64,000 nucleotides of DNA from Lentzea aerocolonigenes (GCF_000974445.1 NZ_BBOJ01000001.1:1-64000), one strand, 5' to 3'. Numbered from the stretch's first letter, positions 41,619 to 50,596 are shown. Numbers and translations: made by a program. The notes: generated from the sequence alone by a model not told the origin.

Positions 41619-42533
41619 TCACTTCGTCTTCGGCGCCAGCACCCGCGAGATCACGGTCGCCAGCAGGTTGAACAGGGTGATGATCAGCACGAGCGTGATC
41701 GCCGCGCCCCACAGTCGCTCGAAGCCCGCCTGGGTCGGGTTGTTGCGCTCGTTCACCATCATCAACGGCAGCGAGGCCATCGGGCCGCTGAACAGGTTGT
41801 AGTTGATGAACGGGGCGTACGCCGCGAGCACCAGCACCGGCGCGGTCTCACCCATGACGCGGGCGAGGGCCAGCATGATGCCGGTCAGGATGCCGGAGAG
41901 CGCCGTCGGGATGACGATCTTGACGATCGTCTTCCACTTGGGGATGCCCAGCGCGTACGAGGCCTCGCGCAGCTCGTCCGGGACGATCTTGAGCATCTCC
42001 TCGGTCGTGCGCACCACGACCGGAACCATCAGCAGCACCAAGGCGATCGACACCGCGAACGCGCTGCGGCCCATGCCGGCGTAGGTGATCCACACCGTGT
42101 AGATGAACAGCGCCGCGACGATCGACGGGACACCGGTGAGGATGTCGACCATGAACGTCGTGGCCTTCGCGAGCTTCGAACGGCCGCCGTACTCGACGAG
42201 GTAGATCGCGATCATGATGCCGATGGGCACGGAGATGACACCGCACACGAGGCCCTGCACCAGGGTGCCGTAGATCGCGTGGTACGCACCGCCGCCCTGC
42301 TGGCGGGCGAGCAGGCCGGAAAGCGACTTCTGCCACCAGTCACCGTCGAGGATGACCGGGAAACCGCGCTGCACCACGGTGTAGAGCACCCACACCAGCG
42401 GGATGATCGCGATCAGGAAGGCACCCCACACGAGCGCGGTGGCGAAGCCGTTCTTGATCCGGCGGCTGAGGCTGACCGCCTGGAACGTCGGCGGCGTCGC
42501 GAGGCGAGTGGGGTCGGCGAGGTTCGTGCTCAC
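41619..42533 (-). CDS. pstA: Phosphate ABC transporter permease PstA, 304 aa
   Basis: Inner-membrane permease with about six helices. The EAA-like coupling loop is [20 protein letters not shown]. The GTG start ([14 protein letters not shown]) overlaps the pstC stop as GTGA. Frames extending upstream inside pstC are shadows. The family stretch [20 protein letters not shown] and [17 protein letters not shown] are clear. Confidence 0.95.
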   Translation of the reverse strand: MSTNLADPTRLATPPTFQAVSLSRRIKNGFATALVWGAFLIAIIPLVWVLYTVVQRGFPVILDGDWWQKSLSGLLARQQGGGAYHAIYGTLVQGLVCGVISVPIGIMIAIYLVEYGGRSKLAKATTFMVDILTGVPSIVAALFIYTVWITYAGMGRSAFAVSIALVLLMVPVVVRTTEEMLKIVPDELREASYALGIPKWKTIVKIVIPTALSGILTGIMLALARVMGETAPVLVLAAYAPFINYNLFSGPMASLPLMMVNERNNPTQAGFERLWGAAITLVLIITLFNLLATVISRVLAPKTK

Positions 42534-43594
42534 TCGTACTCCTTGTGGCCGGCGACGATCGAGCGCGCGATGGCGTTCACGACGAAGGTCAGCACGAAGA
42601 GCACCAGACCGGCCGCGATGTAGGCACCGGCCGACCGCGTGTCGTTGAACTCCGGCGCGGCCAGGGCGATCTTCGACGCGAACGTGGCGCCACCGTCGAA
42701 GAGCGACCAGCCGAACGCGGCCGACGTGGTGCTCAGGATGATCATGACGGCGATGGTCTCGCCGAGCGCGCGGCCGAGACCGAGCATCGAGGCGCTGACG
42801 TAGCCGGCCTTGCCGAACGGCAGGACGGTCGTGCGCACGACCTCCCACTTGGTCGCGCCGAGCGCGATGGCGCCCTCGATGTGCATCCTGGGCGTGCGGT
42901 CGAAGACCTCGCGGCTGACGGCCGTGATGATCGGCAGGATCATCACCGCGACGACGATGCCCGCGGTGAAGATGGTGCCGCCGAGCTGCACGTTCACGTT
43001 GCCCTTGGCGAAGATCGGGATCCAGCCGAGGGTGTCGATCAGCCACTCCGAGAACGGGTACAGCACCGGGCCGAGCACGAACAGGCCCCAGAGGCCGAAG
43101 ACGATCGACGGCACCGCCGCCAGCAGGTCCACGACGTACGCGAACGGCCGGGCGAGGTTGCGCGGCGCGTACTGCGTCAGGAAGAGCGCGATGCCCAGCG
43201 CGATCGGCATCGCGATCAGCAGCGCCAGGATCGAGACGATCACCGTGACCAGCAGCAGGTCGAGGATGCCGAACCGCAGGTTCGCCGGGTCCGAGGTGTT
43301 CCACTCGCGACTGGTCAGGAAGTTGATCTGGTCCAGCCCGAGCGACGGGATGGCCTGCAGGATCAGGAACAGGCCGATCGCGCCGATGAGAACGACGATG
43401 AAGACACCGGACCCTGTGGCCAGGCCGCGGAAGATGCGGTCACCGGGCCGGACGTGCGGTGCCTTGGGGGTTTCTGGAGCTTCCGGTGTCGGGGGAATCG
43501 GAGCCTCCGAAGCGGTGGGAGCAGCCGCGACGCCCCGCGCGGCGCCGGGGTCACCGGAGCCGGCGGGGCGCTTGGCCACGACGGGATCGTTCAT
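42530..43594 (-). CDS. pstC: Phosphate ABC transporter permease PstC, 354 aa
   Basis: Partner permease. A proline-rich cytoplasmic tail of about 50 residues precedes the first helix (FIVVLIGAIGLFLILQAIPS). Coupling loop AIALGATKWEVVRTTVLPFG and GRALGETIAVMIILS are typical. It overlaps pstA by GTGA and starts 46 bp after pstS, in operon order pstS-C-A-B. Confidence 0.95.
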   Translation of the reverse strand: MNDPVVAKRPAGSGDPGAARGVAAAPTASEAPIPPTPEAPETPKAPHVRPGDRIFRGLATGSGVFIVVLIGAIGLFLILQAIPSLGLDQINFLTSREWNTSDPANLRFGILDLLLVTVIVSILALLIAMPIALGIALFLTQYAPRNLARPFAYVVDLLAAVPSIVFGLWGLFVLGPVLYPFSEWLIDTLGWIPIFAKGNVNVQLGGTIFTAGIVVAVMILPIITAVSREVFDRTPRMHIEGAIALGATKWEVVRTTVLPFGKAGYVSASMLGLGRALGETIAVMIILSTTSAAFGWSLFDGGATFASKIALAAPEFNDTRSAGAYIAAGLVLFVLTFVVNAIARSIVAGHKEYE

Positions 43595-43640
43595 CGCGTC
43601 AGCGTTGGTCGCAAGAGTCCTTCGCAGTGTCGCATCAACC

Positions 43641-44753
43641 TCAGGCGATCGCCTTGACGGCGGTCAGCAGCTTGTCCTGGAACGCCTTGGGCAGCGGCAC
43701 GTAGCCGGCGTCGGCGAGCTGCTCCTGGCCCGAGGTGGCGGCGACGGTCAGGAACGCCTTGACGGCCTTCGCGGTGTCGGCGTCGTAGCCCTTCGAGCAG
43801 ACGATCTCGTAGGTCGCGAGGAGCAGCGGGTACGCACCGGCGGCCTTGGTGCCGTAGATCGAGTTGAGGTCGAGGACCAGGTCGTTGCCCTCACCCTTGA
43901 TCTTGGCGCCGTCGATGGCCTTGCCGGCCGACTCGGCGGTCAGCTCGACCGCACCGGCACCGGCGTCGATCTTGGCGATCGAGAGCTTGTTGTCCTGCGC
44001 GAACGACCACTCGACGTAGGTGATCGCACCATCGATCGAGCCGACGGCCTGCGCGACACCGGCGGACTTCTCCTTGCCCTCGCCGACACCGCCCTTGAAC
44101 TGCTTGCCGTCGCCCTTGGTCCAGCCACCGGCGGCGGTCAGGTACTTCTGGAAGTTGTCGGTGGTGCCCGACTCGTCCGAGCGGTAGATGACCGCGATGT
44201 CCTTGTCCGGCAGGTTCGCGGAGCCGTTGAGGGCCTTGATGGCCGGGTCGTTCCACTTCTTCACGGCGCCGGAGAAGATCGCGGCGGTGGTCTTGCCGTC
44301 CAGCACGAGGCTGTCCACACCGGACACCTTGTAGCCGATCGCGACCGGGCCGAAGACCAGCGGCAGGTTCCACGCCGGGTTGCCCTGGCAGCGCTTGGTG
44401 GCGGCCTCGACCTCGGCACCGGCCTTCAGCGCGGAGTCGGAGCCACCGAAGTCGACCTGACCGGCGTTGAAGTTCTTGACGCCAGCACCGGAGCCGGAGG
44501 GGTTGTACGCGAGGTCCACGCCGGGGCAGGCCTTCTGGTACGCCTGCACGAACGCGTCGACCGCGTTCTTCTGGGCGGAGGAGCCCTCGGCGTTCAGCTT
44601 GGTCTTGCCGCCACATTCGACGGGCACAGAGGCAGCGTTCGACGTGGTGTTGCCACCCGTGCCGCCCGTGTTGTTGTCACTGCCACACGCACTGAGAAGA
44701 AGCGCGCTGGCCGCGACGAGGCCGAGCACGGCGCCGTGCCGCTGGATCTTCAC
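43641..44753 (-). CDS. pstS: Phosphate-binding lipoprotein PstS, 370 aa
   Basis: Lipoprotein signal with lipobox LLLSAC, then GSDNNTGGTGG linker. Phosphate-contact stretches: LNAEGSSAQKNAVDAF, YNPSGSGAGVKNFNAG, DFGGSDSALKAG and IYRSDESGTTDNFQKYL. The GTG start (VKIQRHGAVLG) has GGAGG six bases upstream; the longer open frame runs through the promoter and PHO box and is not used. First gene of pstSCAB. Confidence 0.95.
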   Translation of the reverse strand: MKIQRHGAVLGLVAASALLLSACGSDNNTGGTGGNTTSNAASVPVECGGKTKLNAEGSSAQKNAVDAFVQAYQKACPGVDLAYNPSGSGAGVKNFNAGQVDFGGSDSALKAGAEVEAATKRCQGNPAWNLPLVFGPVAIGYKVSGVDSLVLDGKTTAAIFSGAVKKWNDPAIKALNGSANLPDKDIAVIYRSDESGTTDNFQKYLTAAGGWTKGDGKQFKGGVGEGKEKSAGVAQAVGSIDGAITYVEWSFAQDNKLSIAKIDAGAGAVELTAESAGKAIDGAKIKGEGNDLVLDLNSIYGTKAAGAYPLLLATYEIVCSKGYDADTAKAVKAFLTVAATSGQEQLADAGYVPLPKAFQDKLLTAVKAIA

Positions 44754-44848
44754 CTTGGTCCTCCACCTTGCGGAAGCATTCGCGGTTTCGCGACGGACGT
44801 CGCCGCTCGCTTCGGAAGGTAGGTATCCATGGTGGACAGCCCACCTAG

Positions 44849-44870
44849 ACGAGGTGAACGGAAGGTGAAC
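44849..44870 (-). promoter_or_regulatory. PHO box upstream of pstS
   Basis: Read on the minus strand: GTTCACCTTCC directly followed by GTTCACCTCGT, two 11-bp repeats matching the PhoP-binding unit. A weaker third unit with GTTCGGT lies next to it (44871-44881). It stands about 100 bp before the pstS start. Confidence 0.85.
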
Positions 44871-44951
44871 ACCGAACGGGAAGTGACGGGTCACACGGCC
44901 GAAAGAGTGAGGGCGTGACCAGGGCGTATGCGTTTTGTGACGATCCGTTGA

Positions 44952-45827
44952 CTACCGGGCGTACTGGACGTCCGCGTCCCAAAGAGTGAAGCCGAGCTTG
45001 GTGTAGACGCGCACAGCCGGGGCGTTGTCCGACTCGACGTACAGCATGACCTCCTTGACCTGCTGTTCTCGCAGGTGCTGGAGGCCGGCGAGGGTCAGCG
45101 CCCTGCCGAGGCCACCGCCCTGGGCGTCCGGGTCGACGCCCACGACGTAGACCTCGCCGAGCACGGGCGTGTGCACCTTCGTCCAGTGGAAGCCGACGAG
45201 CCTCTCGTCGGCGTTGAACGCGAGGAGGAACCCCTTCGGGTCGAACCAGGGCTCTTCTTCTTTGGCGCGGACGTCCTCGATGGACATGGAACCCTGCTCG
45301 GGGTGCCAGTCGAACGCGCGGTGGTTCACGTAGACGACCGCCGCCTCGTCCTTGCCGGGGACGAACGCCCGGATGGTGATGCCCTCGGGCAGCTCGGGCT
45401 GCGGCAGGTCGTTCTCGACGCGCAACCGCATCCGCAGCAGTTCGCGGACCTTGCGGAAGCCGAGCTTCTCCGCGAGCTTCTCGGCGTCGGGGTGGCCGCC
45501 GTGCGCCCACATCCGCAGCGACTCCTCCGGCAGCGCCTTCACCAGCGCCTCGCCGACGCCCTGGTGGCGGTGCTCCGGGTGTACGGCGAGTTCGGCGATC
45601 TTGTTGCCGCCGGAGTCACCAAGCATGTCGACGTGCGCGTACCCGGCGAGCTCGCCGTCGCGGCGGGCGAGGAGGTGCCTGCTGCCGGTGGCGCCGGGGC
45701 GCATCCGCAGTCGCACGGCCTCGCCGACCGGTGCCACGCCGTCGGTGCTCTCCGCAGCCTCCAGCAGCCGCCCGACCTCGGCGACCTGCTCGGCCGTCAG
45801 CTCCTCGTACCAGCTCAGTTCCGCCAC
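44952..45827 (-). CDS. mshD: Mycothiol synthase MshD, 291 aa
   Basis: Acetylates Cys-GlcN-Ins in the last step of mycothiol synthesis. Two GNAT acetyltransferase domains: the first with ELAVHPEHRHQGVGEALVKA, the second with VVGVDPDAQGGGLGRALTLA as acetyl-CoA loops. The C-terminal MLYVESDNAPAVRVYTKLGF and LWDADVQY are characteristic. Eleven base pairs downstream of the glnR stop on the same strand, so probably cotranscribed. Confidence 0.95.
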   Translation of the reverse strand: MAELSWYEELTAEQVAEVGRLLEAAESTDGVAPVGEAVRLRMRPGATGSRHLLARRDGELAGYAHVDMLGDSGGNKIAELAVHPEHRHQGVGEALVKALPEESLRMWAHGGHPDAEKLAEKLGFRKVRELLRMRLRVENDLPQPELPEGITIRAFVPGKDEAAVVYVNHRAFDWHPEQGSMSIEDVRAKEEEPWFDPKGFLLAFNADERLVGFHWTKVHTPVLGEVYVVGVDPDAQGGGLGRALTLAGLQHLREQQVKEVMLYVESDNAPAVRVYTKLGFTLWDADVQYAR

Positions 45828-45837
45828 ACAGGCGAAC

Positions 45838-46602
45838 CTACCGCGCGATCAAACGCTCATCCAGAACGCGGACAGCGTCACCCATCTCGTCGACCTCGGT
45901 CATCTCCGCCGGACGACGGGACGAACCGGGCCGCGGCGGGCGGACGAACTTGTAGCCGACGTTGCGCACGGTGCCGATCAACGCCTCGTGCTCGGGGCCG
46001 AGCTTGGCGCGCAGCCGTCGCACGTGGACGTCGACGGTGCGGGTGCCACCGAAGAAGTCGTAGCCCCAGACCTCCTGCAGCAGCTGCGCGCGGGTGAACA
46101 CCCGGCCCGCGTGCTGCGCGAGGTACTTGAGCAGCTCGAACTCCTTGTAGGTGAGGTCGAGCGGGCGGCCCTTGAGGCGCGCGGTGTAGGTGGCCTCGTC
46201 GATCACGAGGTCGCCGAGCTGCAGTGCGCCGTCGCCACCGGGCTGGGCGGCACCGCGGCGCGAGCGGACCAGGCGCAGGCGGGCGTCGATCTCGGCGGGG
46301 CCGGAGGTCGGCAGCAGGATCTCGTCGACCGACCAGTCGGAGTTGACGGCGACCAGACCGCCCTCGGTGACGATCGCCACCACGGGCACGTCCACGCCGG
46401 ACGAGTCGAGCAGGCGGCACAGCGAGCGGGCGCCGACGAGGTCGGTGCGCGCGTCGACCAGCACGATGTCGTGAGGTCCGGCTTCGAGGAGTGCGGAGAC
46501 CTCCGGCCGCAACGGCCGCACGGCGTGCGGGAGCAGAGCCAGCGCCGGAAGCACAGCCTCCGAGTCAGGGTCTGTCGTCAGCAGAAGCACGTCGATGCTC
46601 AT
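45838..46602 (-). CDS. glnR: GlnR-type OmpR-family orphan response regulator, 254 aa
   Basis: Probable global nitrogen regulator. The receiver-like domain reads [20 protein letters not shown] and [19 protein letters not shown]. The acidic pocket of a normal receiver is incomplete, as known for GlnR, which is not phosphorylated in the classical way. The winged helix is nearly textbook: [40 protein letters not shown] and [20 protein letters not shown]. No histidine kinase is adjacent. Proximity to pst fits the known GlnR-PhoP cross-talk in actinomycetes. Confidence 0.82.
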   Translation of the reverse strand: MSIDVLLLTTDPDSEAVLPALALLPHAVRPLRPEVSALLEAGPHDIVLVDARTDLVGARSLCRLLDSSGVDVPVVAIVTEGGLVAVNSDWSVDEILLPTSGPAEIDARLRLVRSRRGAAQPGGDGALQLGDLVIDEATYTARLKGRPLDLTYKEFELLKYLAQHAGRVFTRAQLLQEVWGYDFFGGTRTVDVHVRRLRAKLGPEHEALIGTVRNVGYKFVRPPRPGSSRRPAEMTEVDEMGDAVRVLDERLIAR

Positions 46603-46734
46603 CGCGGCGCCCTCCTAATCGGCCGTGGTCAGGTCACCTCGACCAGACCAGCGGCGTACGGTGACCGGGCCCCGTTGCCTGCGGATGACGGAGACAATAC
46701 CGGTGCACCCCAGAAAGTCCCAGGTCAAGAAGCC

Positions 46735-47499
46735 GTGCTCACACTTGTTTCCACAAGCGTCACGCCTGTTACATCCATGTCACACGACGGCGTACGCCTG
46801 CACGGCGTCCACCACAAGGGTGAAAGCGACCTCGCTTTCGTTGTGGGACATGGGTTCACGAACCACGTGCGCAAGCCGTACGTCGCACGGCTGCTCGCCC
46901 GTTTGGCCACGCACGCCGGTGTCGTCGCGTTCGACTTCCGCGGCCACGGACGGTCTGAAGGACGCTCGACGGTCGGCGCGGACGAGGTCCACGACATCGA
47001 GGCGGCCGTGCTCAAGGCGCGCGAGCTCGGGTACTCGAAGATCGCCACGATCGGGTTCTCGATGGGCGCCTCGGCGGTTCTCCGGCACGCGGCACTGGGC
47101 GAGACCAGGCCTGACGCCGTCGTCTCCGTCAGCTCGCCCGCCAGGTGGTGGTCGCGGGAGACCGCGCCGATGCGCAGGGTGCACTGGTTGCTGGAGCAGC
47201 CGCACGGGAAGCTGGCGGCGCGGGCGATCGGGGTTCGGCTCGGCGACAGCTGGGTACAAGCGCCGGAGAGTCCCCTGGAGGTCGTGGCGCGCATCACGCC
47301 CATCCCACTGCTGATCGTGCACGGTGACCTGGATCACTATTTCGGGGTGGAACACGCCGTGTCGTTGCACCGCGCGTCCTTGGGACATGCCGAGATGTGG
47401 ATCGAGAGCGGCATGCGGCACGCGGAATCGGCCGCGACCGAAGACCTGGTAGACCGGATGGCGGCATGGGTCGCCGACAAAGCCGAGGACGAGGAATGA
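46735..47499 (+). CDS. Alpha/beta hydrolase, 254 aa
   Basis: Serine hydrolase fold: strand and oxyanion region LAFVVGHGFTNHVRKPYVAR, VVAFDFRGHGRSEG, and nucleophile elbow GFSMGAS (TIGFSMGASAVLRHAA). Candidate acid in LLIVHGDLDHYFGVEHA and catalytic His in ESGMRHAESAA. The GTG at 46735 keeps the first beta strand (VTPVTSMSHDGVRLHG); the ATG at 46777 would cut it. Substrate unknown. The stop overlaps the next ATG (ATGA). Confidence 0.8.
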   Translation: MLTLVSTSVTPVTSMSHDGVRLHGVHHKGESDLAFVVGHGFTNHVRKPYVARLLARLATHAGVVAFDFRGHGRSEGRSTVGADEVHDIEAAVLKARELGYSKIATIGFSMGASAVLRHAALGETRPDAVVSVSSPARWWSRETAPMRRVHWLLEQPHGKLAARAIGVRLGDSWVQAPESPLEVVARITPIPLLIVHGDLDHYFGVEHAVSLHRASLGHAEMWIESGMRHAESAATEDLVDRMAAWVADKAEDEE

Positions 47500-48320
47500 C
47501 TGCGCACACCCCTGCACGGCCGCGAAAGAAGAAGTCCCGGCGCGGGAAGTTCCTCATCATCACCGTGCTCGTGCTGGGCGTGCTGCTGGTGGCGGCCGAC
47601 TTCGCGCTGGCCGCGGCGGGCGAGTACCAGATCGCGCAGCGGATGCGGGAGAAGCTGCAGCTCGACGAGGACCCGTCGGTGCGGATCAACGGGTTCCCGT
47701 TCATCCTCCAGGCGTTGCGGGGTGACTACAAGCACGTCGAGATCCGCGCGTACGGCGTGCCGATCAGGAACGAGCAGCAGGGCGTCGACCTGCGCGACCT
47801 CGACATCGAGGCCGACCTCCGGCACGCCCGCGTCGAGCTCGCGGATCTGTTGGCGGGCAACGTCTCCAAGGCGACCATCGACCAGGTGGACGGCAGCATC
47901 AAGATCAAGGCGCTGGACCTGAACCGGCTCGCGAACCAGGTCACGCCGTTCGACAAGCTCTCGATCGAGCCGGACAACCGCGCGGCCGCCACGCAGACGC
48001 CGACCCCGGACCCCAAGGCGCCCAAGACGACCGCCGCGATCAAGCTCTCCGGCCAGACCAACGTGGCCGGCAAGGTCGTCACGCTCACCGCGTACGGCCA
48101 GATCGCGCTCGTCAGCGGTGCCATCCAGATCAACATCGACGACATCGAGCTCGAGGACAACTCCCTCAAGCAGATCATCCCGCAGCTGCGCCAGGCACTC
48201 GCGATCAAGATCGACCCCGGCACGCTGCCGTTCGGCGCGAAGCCCACCGCCGTTGAGGTGGAGAGCGGTGCGTTCAAGCTCAGCGGTGTGATCACGGATG
48301 TACCGTTGGTCCAACGATGA
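47496..48320 (+). CDS. DUF2993 / LmeA-like phospholipid-binding protein, 274 aa
   Basis: A basic N-terminus (ARPRKKKSRRGK) and one membrane segment (FLIITVLVLGVLLVAADFAL) anchor an extracytoplasmic domain: IAQRMREKLQLDEDPSVRIN, GFPFILQALRGDYKHVEIRA, VSKATIDQVDGSIKI and the C-terminal ESGAFKLSGVITDV. This is the DUF2993 fold. Mycobacterial LmeA of this family binds phosphatidylinositides and helps lipomannan elongation. The exact lipid here is unknown. Coupled to genes on both sides by ATGA overlaps. Confidence 0.85.
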   Translation: MTAHTPARPRKKKSRRGKFLIITVLVLGVLLVAADFALAAAGEYQIAQRMREKLQLDEDPSVRINGFPFILQALRGDYKHVEIRAYGVPIRNEQQGVDLRDLDIEADLRHARVELADLLAGNVSKATIDQVDGSIKIKALDLNRLANQVTPFDKLSIEPDNRAAATQTPTPDPKAPKTTAAIKLSGQTNVAGKVVTLTAYGQIALVSGAIQINIDDIELEDNSLKQIIPQLRQALAIKIDPGTLPFGAKPTAVEVESGAFKLSGVITDVPLVQR

Positions 48321-48721
48321 CTGGTGTGTGGGCGCTGCTGGGCGCGCTGGCCGCGGCCGGCGCGATCGGTGTGCTGCTCAAGGTCCGCGAGGGCCGTATT
48401 TCTCGCCGTTCGTCCGTCGACCTGCCGGCCCCCGTGCGCGACCTGCTCGTGCCGGGGGTGACGCTGGTCCAACTCTCCACCACGTTCTGCGCGCCGTGCC
48501 GGCACGCGAAGGTGGTCCTGCGCGATCTGGCGGACAGGACCGAAGGCTTGTCGCACGCCGAACTGGACGTGACCAACCTGCCGGACGTCGCCGCTGCGCT
48601 GGGCGTGATGCGCACCCCAACCACGCTGGCCCTGACGGCCGACGGCGTGGAGGTGTTGCGAGTCGGTGGCGTGCCGAAACGCGACTCGTTGCTCGCCGCG
48701 CTGCAACCACATTTGCCCTAA
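48317..48721 (+). CDS. Membrane-anchored thioredoxin-like protein, 134 aa
   Basis: N-terminal helix WALLGALAAAGAIGVLLKV anchors a thioredoxin fold whose redox site is CxxC as CAPC in STTFCAPCRHAKVVLRDLA. A cis-Pro loop follows (VMRTPTTLALTADGVEVL). Third gene of the hydrolase/LmeA-like operon (ATGA overlap). It is next to the sulfur operon but ends before its promoter. Confidence 0.85.
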   Translation: MTGVWALLGALAAAGAIGVLLKVREGRISRRSSVDLPAPVRDLLVPGVTLVQLSTTFCAPCRHAKVVLRDLADRTEGLSHAELDVTNLPDVAAALGVMRTPTTLALTADGVEVLRVGGVPKRDSLLAALQPHLP

Positions 48722-48787
48722 TCCGGTCGAGTGAACCTGCGTTGTTCCACCAGATGGACATACCTCCCGGACCGAGGGATTGAGGGC

Positions 48788-48800
48788 TACCCTCGCTGGC
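48788..48800 (+). promoter_or_regulatory. Candidate -10 element of a leaderless transcript before the leader peptide
   Basis: TACCCT (48788-48793) stands 7 bp before the leader ATG, and no Shine-Dalgarno is seen between. This geometry fits leaderless transcription starting at the ATG. No clear -35 was found. Confidence 0.45.
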
Positions 48801-48878
48801 ATGACCATGCTGCTCACGAAGCGACGCGCGGTTGACCTGTGCCGCGTGCGCAGCAGCCTGTGTCGCACGACGAGCTGA
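48801..48878 (+). CDS. Cysteine-containing leader peptide, 25 aa, upstream of a sulfur operon
   Basis: The short frame reads TKRRAVDLCRVRSSLCRT after MTMLL, then stops. The pattern R-R-x-V-D-L-C-R-V-x-S-x-L-C-R recurs in actinobacterial leader peptides before sulfur genes. In mycobacteria a cysteine-rich leader upstream of a sulfurtransferase operon mediates cysteine-responsive attenuation. The same three gene types (DUF4395, sulfurtransferase, DUF1416) follow here. Two Cys codons (TGC, TGT) are the likely sensors. The stop is 73 bp before the DUF4395 start. Confidence 0.85.
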   Translation: MTMLLTKRRAVDLCRVRSSLCRTTS

Positions 48879-48951
48879 TTGGGCCACTTGACGCCCAGCA
48901 GCCACCTCTGACGGACTGAATTTCTCCTCGTCCGAATGCCCGGAGGTCGTC

Positions 48952-49395
48952 GTGCCCAAAGATGCCCCAGTAGACCCGCGCGGACCGCGCTTCTCCGCCT
49001 GGATGACCACAGTCGTCCTGGCTGTCGTGTTGCTCACCGGCTGGTGGCGGCTCCTCGCCGCCCAGACGGTTCTGTTCGCGATGTGCGCGTTCATCTCGCT
49101 CAAGCTCAACCCGTGGGGGCACGTCTACCGCTACGCGATCCAGCCGAGGATCACCCCGACCACCGAACGCGAAGAGGCGGCACCGCTGCGCTTCGCCCAG
49201 GGCGTCGGCTTCGTCTTCGCGCTGATCGGCACCCTCGGTTACGCCACGGGCCTCACCACTCTCGGCACGGCGGCAACCGCCCTCGCACTGGTGGCAGCGC
49301 TGCTCAACGCCGCGCTCGGCCTGTGCCTCGGGTGCGAGATGTACCTGCTGCTGCGCCGGTACGCACCCGTCCTAGCACGTCCGCAATCGCAATAA
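48952..49395 (+). CDS. DUF4395 membrane protein, 147 aa
   Basis: Membrane protein with four or so helices. A paired cysteine motif, LGLCLGCEMYLL, near the C-terminus is typical of DUF4395. Family members sit beside thiosulfate sulfurtransferases and may move or relay sulfur across the membrane (inference). Other family stretches: FISLKLNPWGHVYRYAIQP and PPLRFAQ-like PLRFAQGVGFVFALIG. GTG start with CCCGGAGG-type ribosome site upstream. Confidence 0.85.
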   Translation: MPKDAPVDPRGPRFSAWMTTVVLAVVLLTGWWRLLAAQTVLFAMCAFISLKLNPWGHVYRYAIQPRITPTTEREEAAPLRFAQGVGFVFALIGTLGYATGLTTLGTAATALALVAALLNAALGLCLGCEMYLLLRRYAPVLARPQSQ

Positions 49396-49426
49396 AGCCA
49401 CGCACTACCAACAGGAGCAACTTCCC

Positions 49427-50272
49427 ATGAGCCGTGAGAACGTGCTGGTCTCGGCCGCCTGGTCCGAGGAGAACCTCCAGACGCCCGGCGTCGTCTTCGC
49501 GGAGGTCGACGAGGACACCACCGCGTACGACGGCGGGCACATCCCCGGAGCCGTGCGCATCGACTGGAAGACCGAACTCCAGGACCAGGTCCGCCGCGAC
49601 TTCGTCGACCGCGAGGGCTTCGAGAAGCTGCTCTCGGCCAAGGGCATCTCCAACGACGACACCGTCGTCCTCTACGGCGGCAACAACAACTGGTTCGCCG
49701 CCTACGCGTACTGGTACTTCAAGCTGTACGGCCACAACGACGTCAAGCTCCTGGACGGCGGCCGCAAGAAGTGGGAGCTCGACGGCCGCCCCCTGGACAA
49801 GGAAGAGGTCACCCGTCCCGCGACCTCCTACAAGGCGCAGGAGCAGGACCTCTCGATCCGCGCGTTCCGCGACGAGGTCGTCGACGCCATCGGCAACAAG
49901 AACCTCGTCGACGTCCGCTCCCCCGACGAGTTCTCCGGCAAGCTCCTCGCCCCGGCCCACCTCCCGCAGGAGCAGGCCCAGCGCGCGGGCCACATCCCGT
50001 CCGCGGTGAACGTCCCGTGGTCGAAGGCGGCCAACGAGGACGGCACCTTCAAGTCCGACGACGAGCTCCGCGAGATCTACGCCGAAGCCGGCTTCGACGG
50101 CTCCCGCAAGACCATCGCGTACTGCCGCATCGGCGAGCGCTCCTCGCACACCTGGTTCGCCCTGCGCGAGCTGCTCGGCCACGAAGACGTCAAGAACTAC
50201 GACGGTTCTTGGACGGAGTACGGCTCGCTCGTCGGCGTGCCGATCGAACTCGGTTCCGGCAAGGAGGCCTGA
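49427..50272 (+). CDS. cysA: Thiosulfate sulfurtransferase (rhodanese, CysA/SseA type), 281 aa
   Basis: Two rhodanese domains. The first lacks a catalytic Cys (DTVVLYGGNNNWFAAYAYWY). The second has the active loop CRIGERSS in TIAYCRIGERSSHTWFALRE, the CRxGxR[ST] form of thiosulfate sulfurtransferases. Also NLVDVRSPDEFSGKLLAP and GHIPSAVNVPW. It transfers sulfane sulfur to cyanide or other thiophiles. The symbol follows mycobacterial usage and should not be confused with sulfate-transport cysA. Second gene of the leader-controlled operon. Confidence 0.92.
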   Translation: MSRENVLVSAAWSEENLQTPGVVFAEVDEDTTAYDGGHIPGAVRIDWKTELQDQVRRDFVDREGFEKLLSAKGISNDDTVVLYGGNNNWFAAYAYWYFKLYGHNDVKLLDGGRKKWELDGRPLDKEEVTRPATSYKAQEQDLSIRAFRDEVVDAIGNKNLVDVRSPDEFSGKLLAPAHLPQEQAQRAGHIPSAVNVPWSKAANEDGTFKSDDELREIYAEAGFDGSRKTIAYCRIGERSSHTWFALRELLGHEDVKNYDGSWTEYGSLVGVPIELGSGKEA

Positions 50273-50277
50273 TCATC

Positions 50278-50577
50278 ATGAGCAACGGCTGCGGCGCACC
50301 CGCCCAGGGCGGTTCGGTGGACGCCAACACCACGGAAACAGTCCTGGAAGGCAAGGTCCTCTCCGAGGGCACCCCGGTGGGCGGCGCGTTCGTCCGCCTC
50401 CTCGACGCGACCGGCGAGTTCACGGCCGAGGTCGTCTCCTCCCCGGAGGGCGACTTCCGCTTCTTCGCGGCCCCCGGCGCCTGGACCGTCCGAGCGCTCC
50501 ACCGCACGGGCAACGGCCAAGCCGACGTGTCGGCCACGGGCCCCGGCGTGCACGCGGTGGAGATCGCGGTCGCCTGA
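50278..50577 (+). CDS. sseC: DUF1416 protein (SseC-like), 99 aa
   Basis: Small beta-sandwich protein: VLEGKVLSEGTPVGGAFVRL, LDATGEFTAEVVSSPEGDFR, FFAAPGAWTVRALHRTGNGQ. This is DUF1416, always paired with the sulfurtransferase above in mycobacteria (SseC). AAGGAGG stands ten bases upstream. The single Cys in SNGCGAPAQGG near the N-terminus may be functional. A strong terminator follows at once. Confidence 0.9.
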   Translation: MSNGCGAPAQGGSVDANTTETVLEGKVLSEGTPVGGAFVRLLDATGEFTAEVVSSPEGDFRFFAAPGAWTVRALHRTGNGQADVSATGPGVHAVEIAVA

Positions 50578-50596
50578 CACTCTTGGCTGGTATGAC

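Noticed and set aside
45352..46734. 715-codon frame ending in the alpha/beta hydrolase
   Set aside because: The upstream 460 codons are antisense to mshD and glnR; only the part from 46735 has hydrolase similarity.
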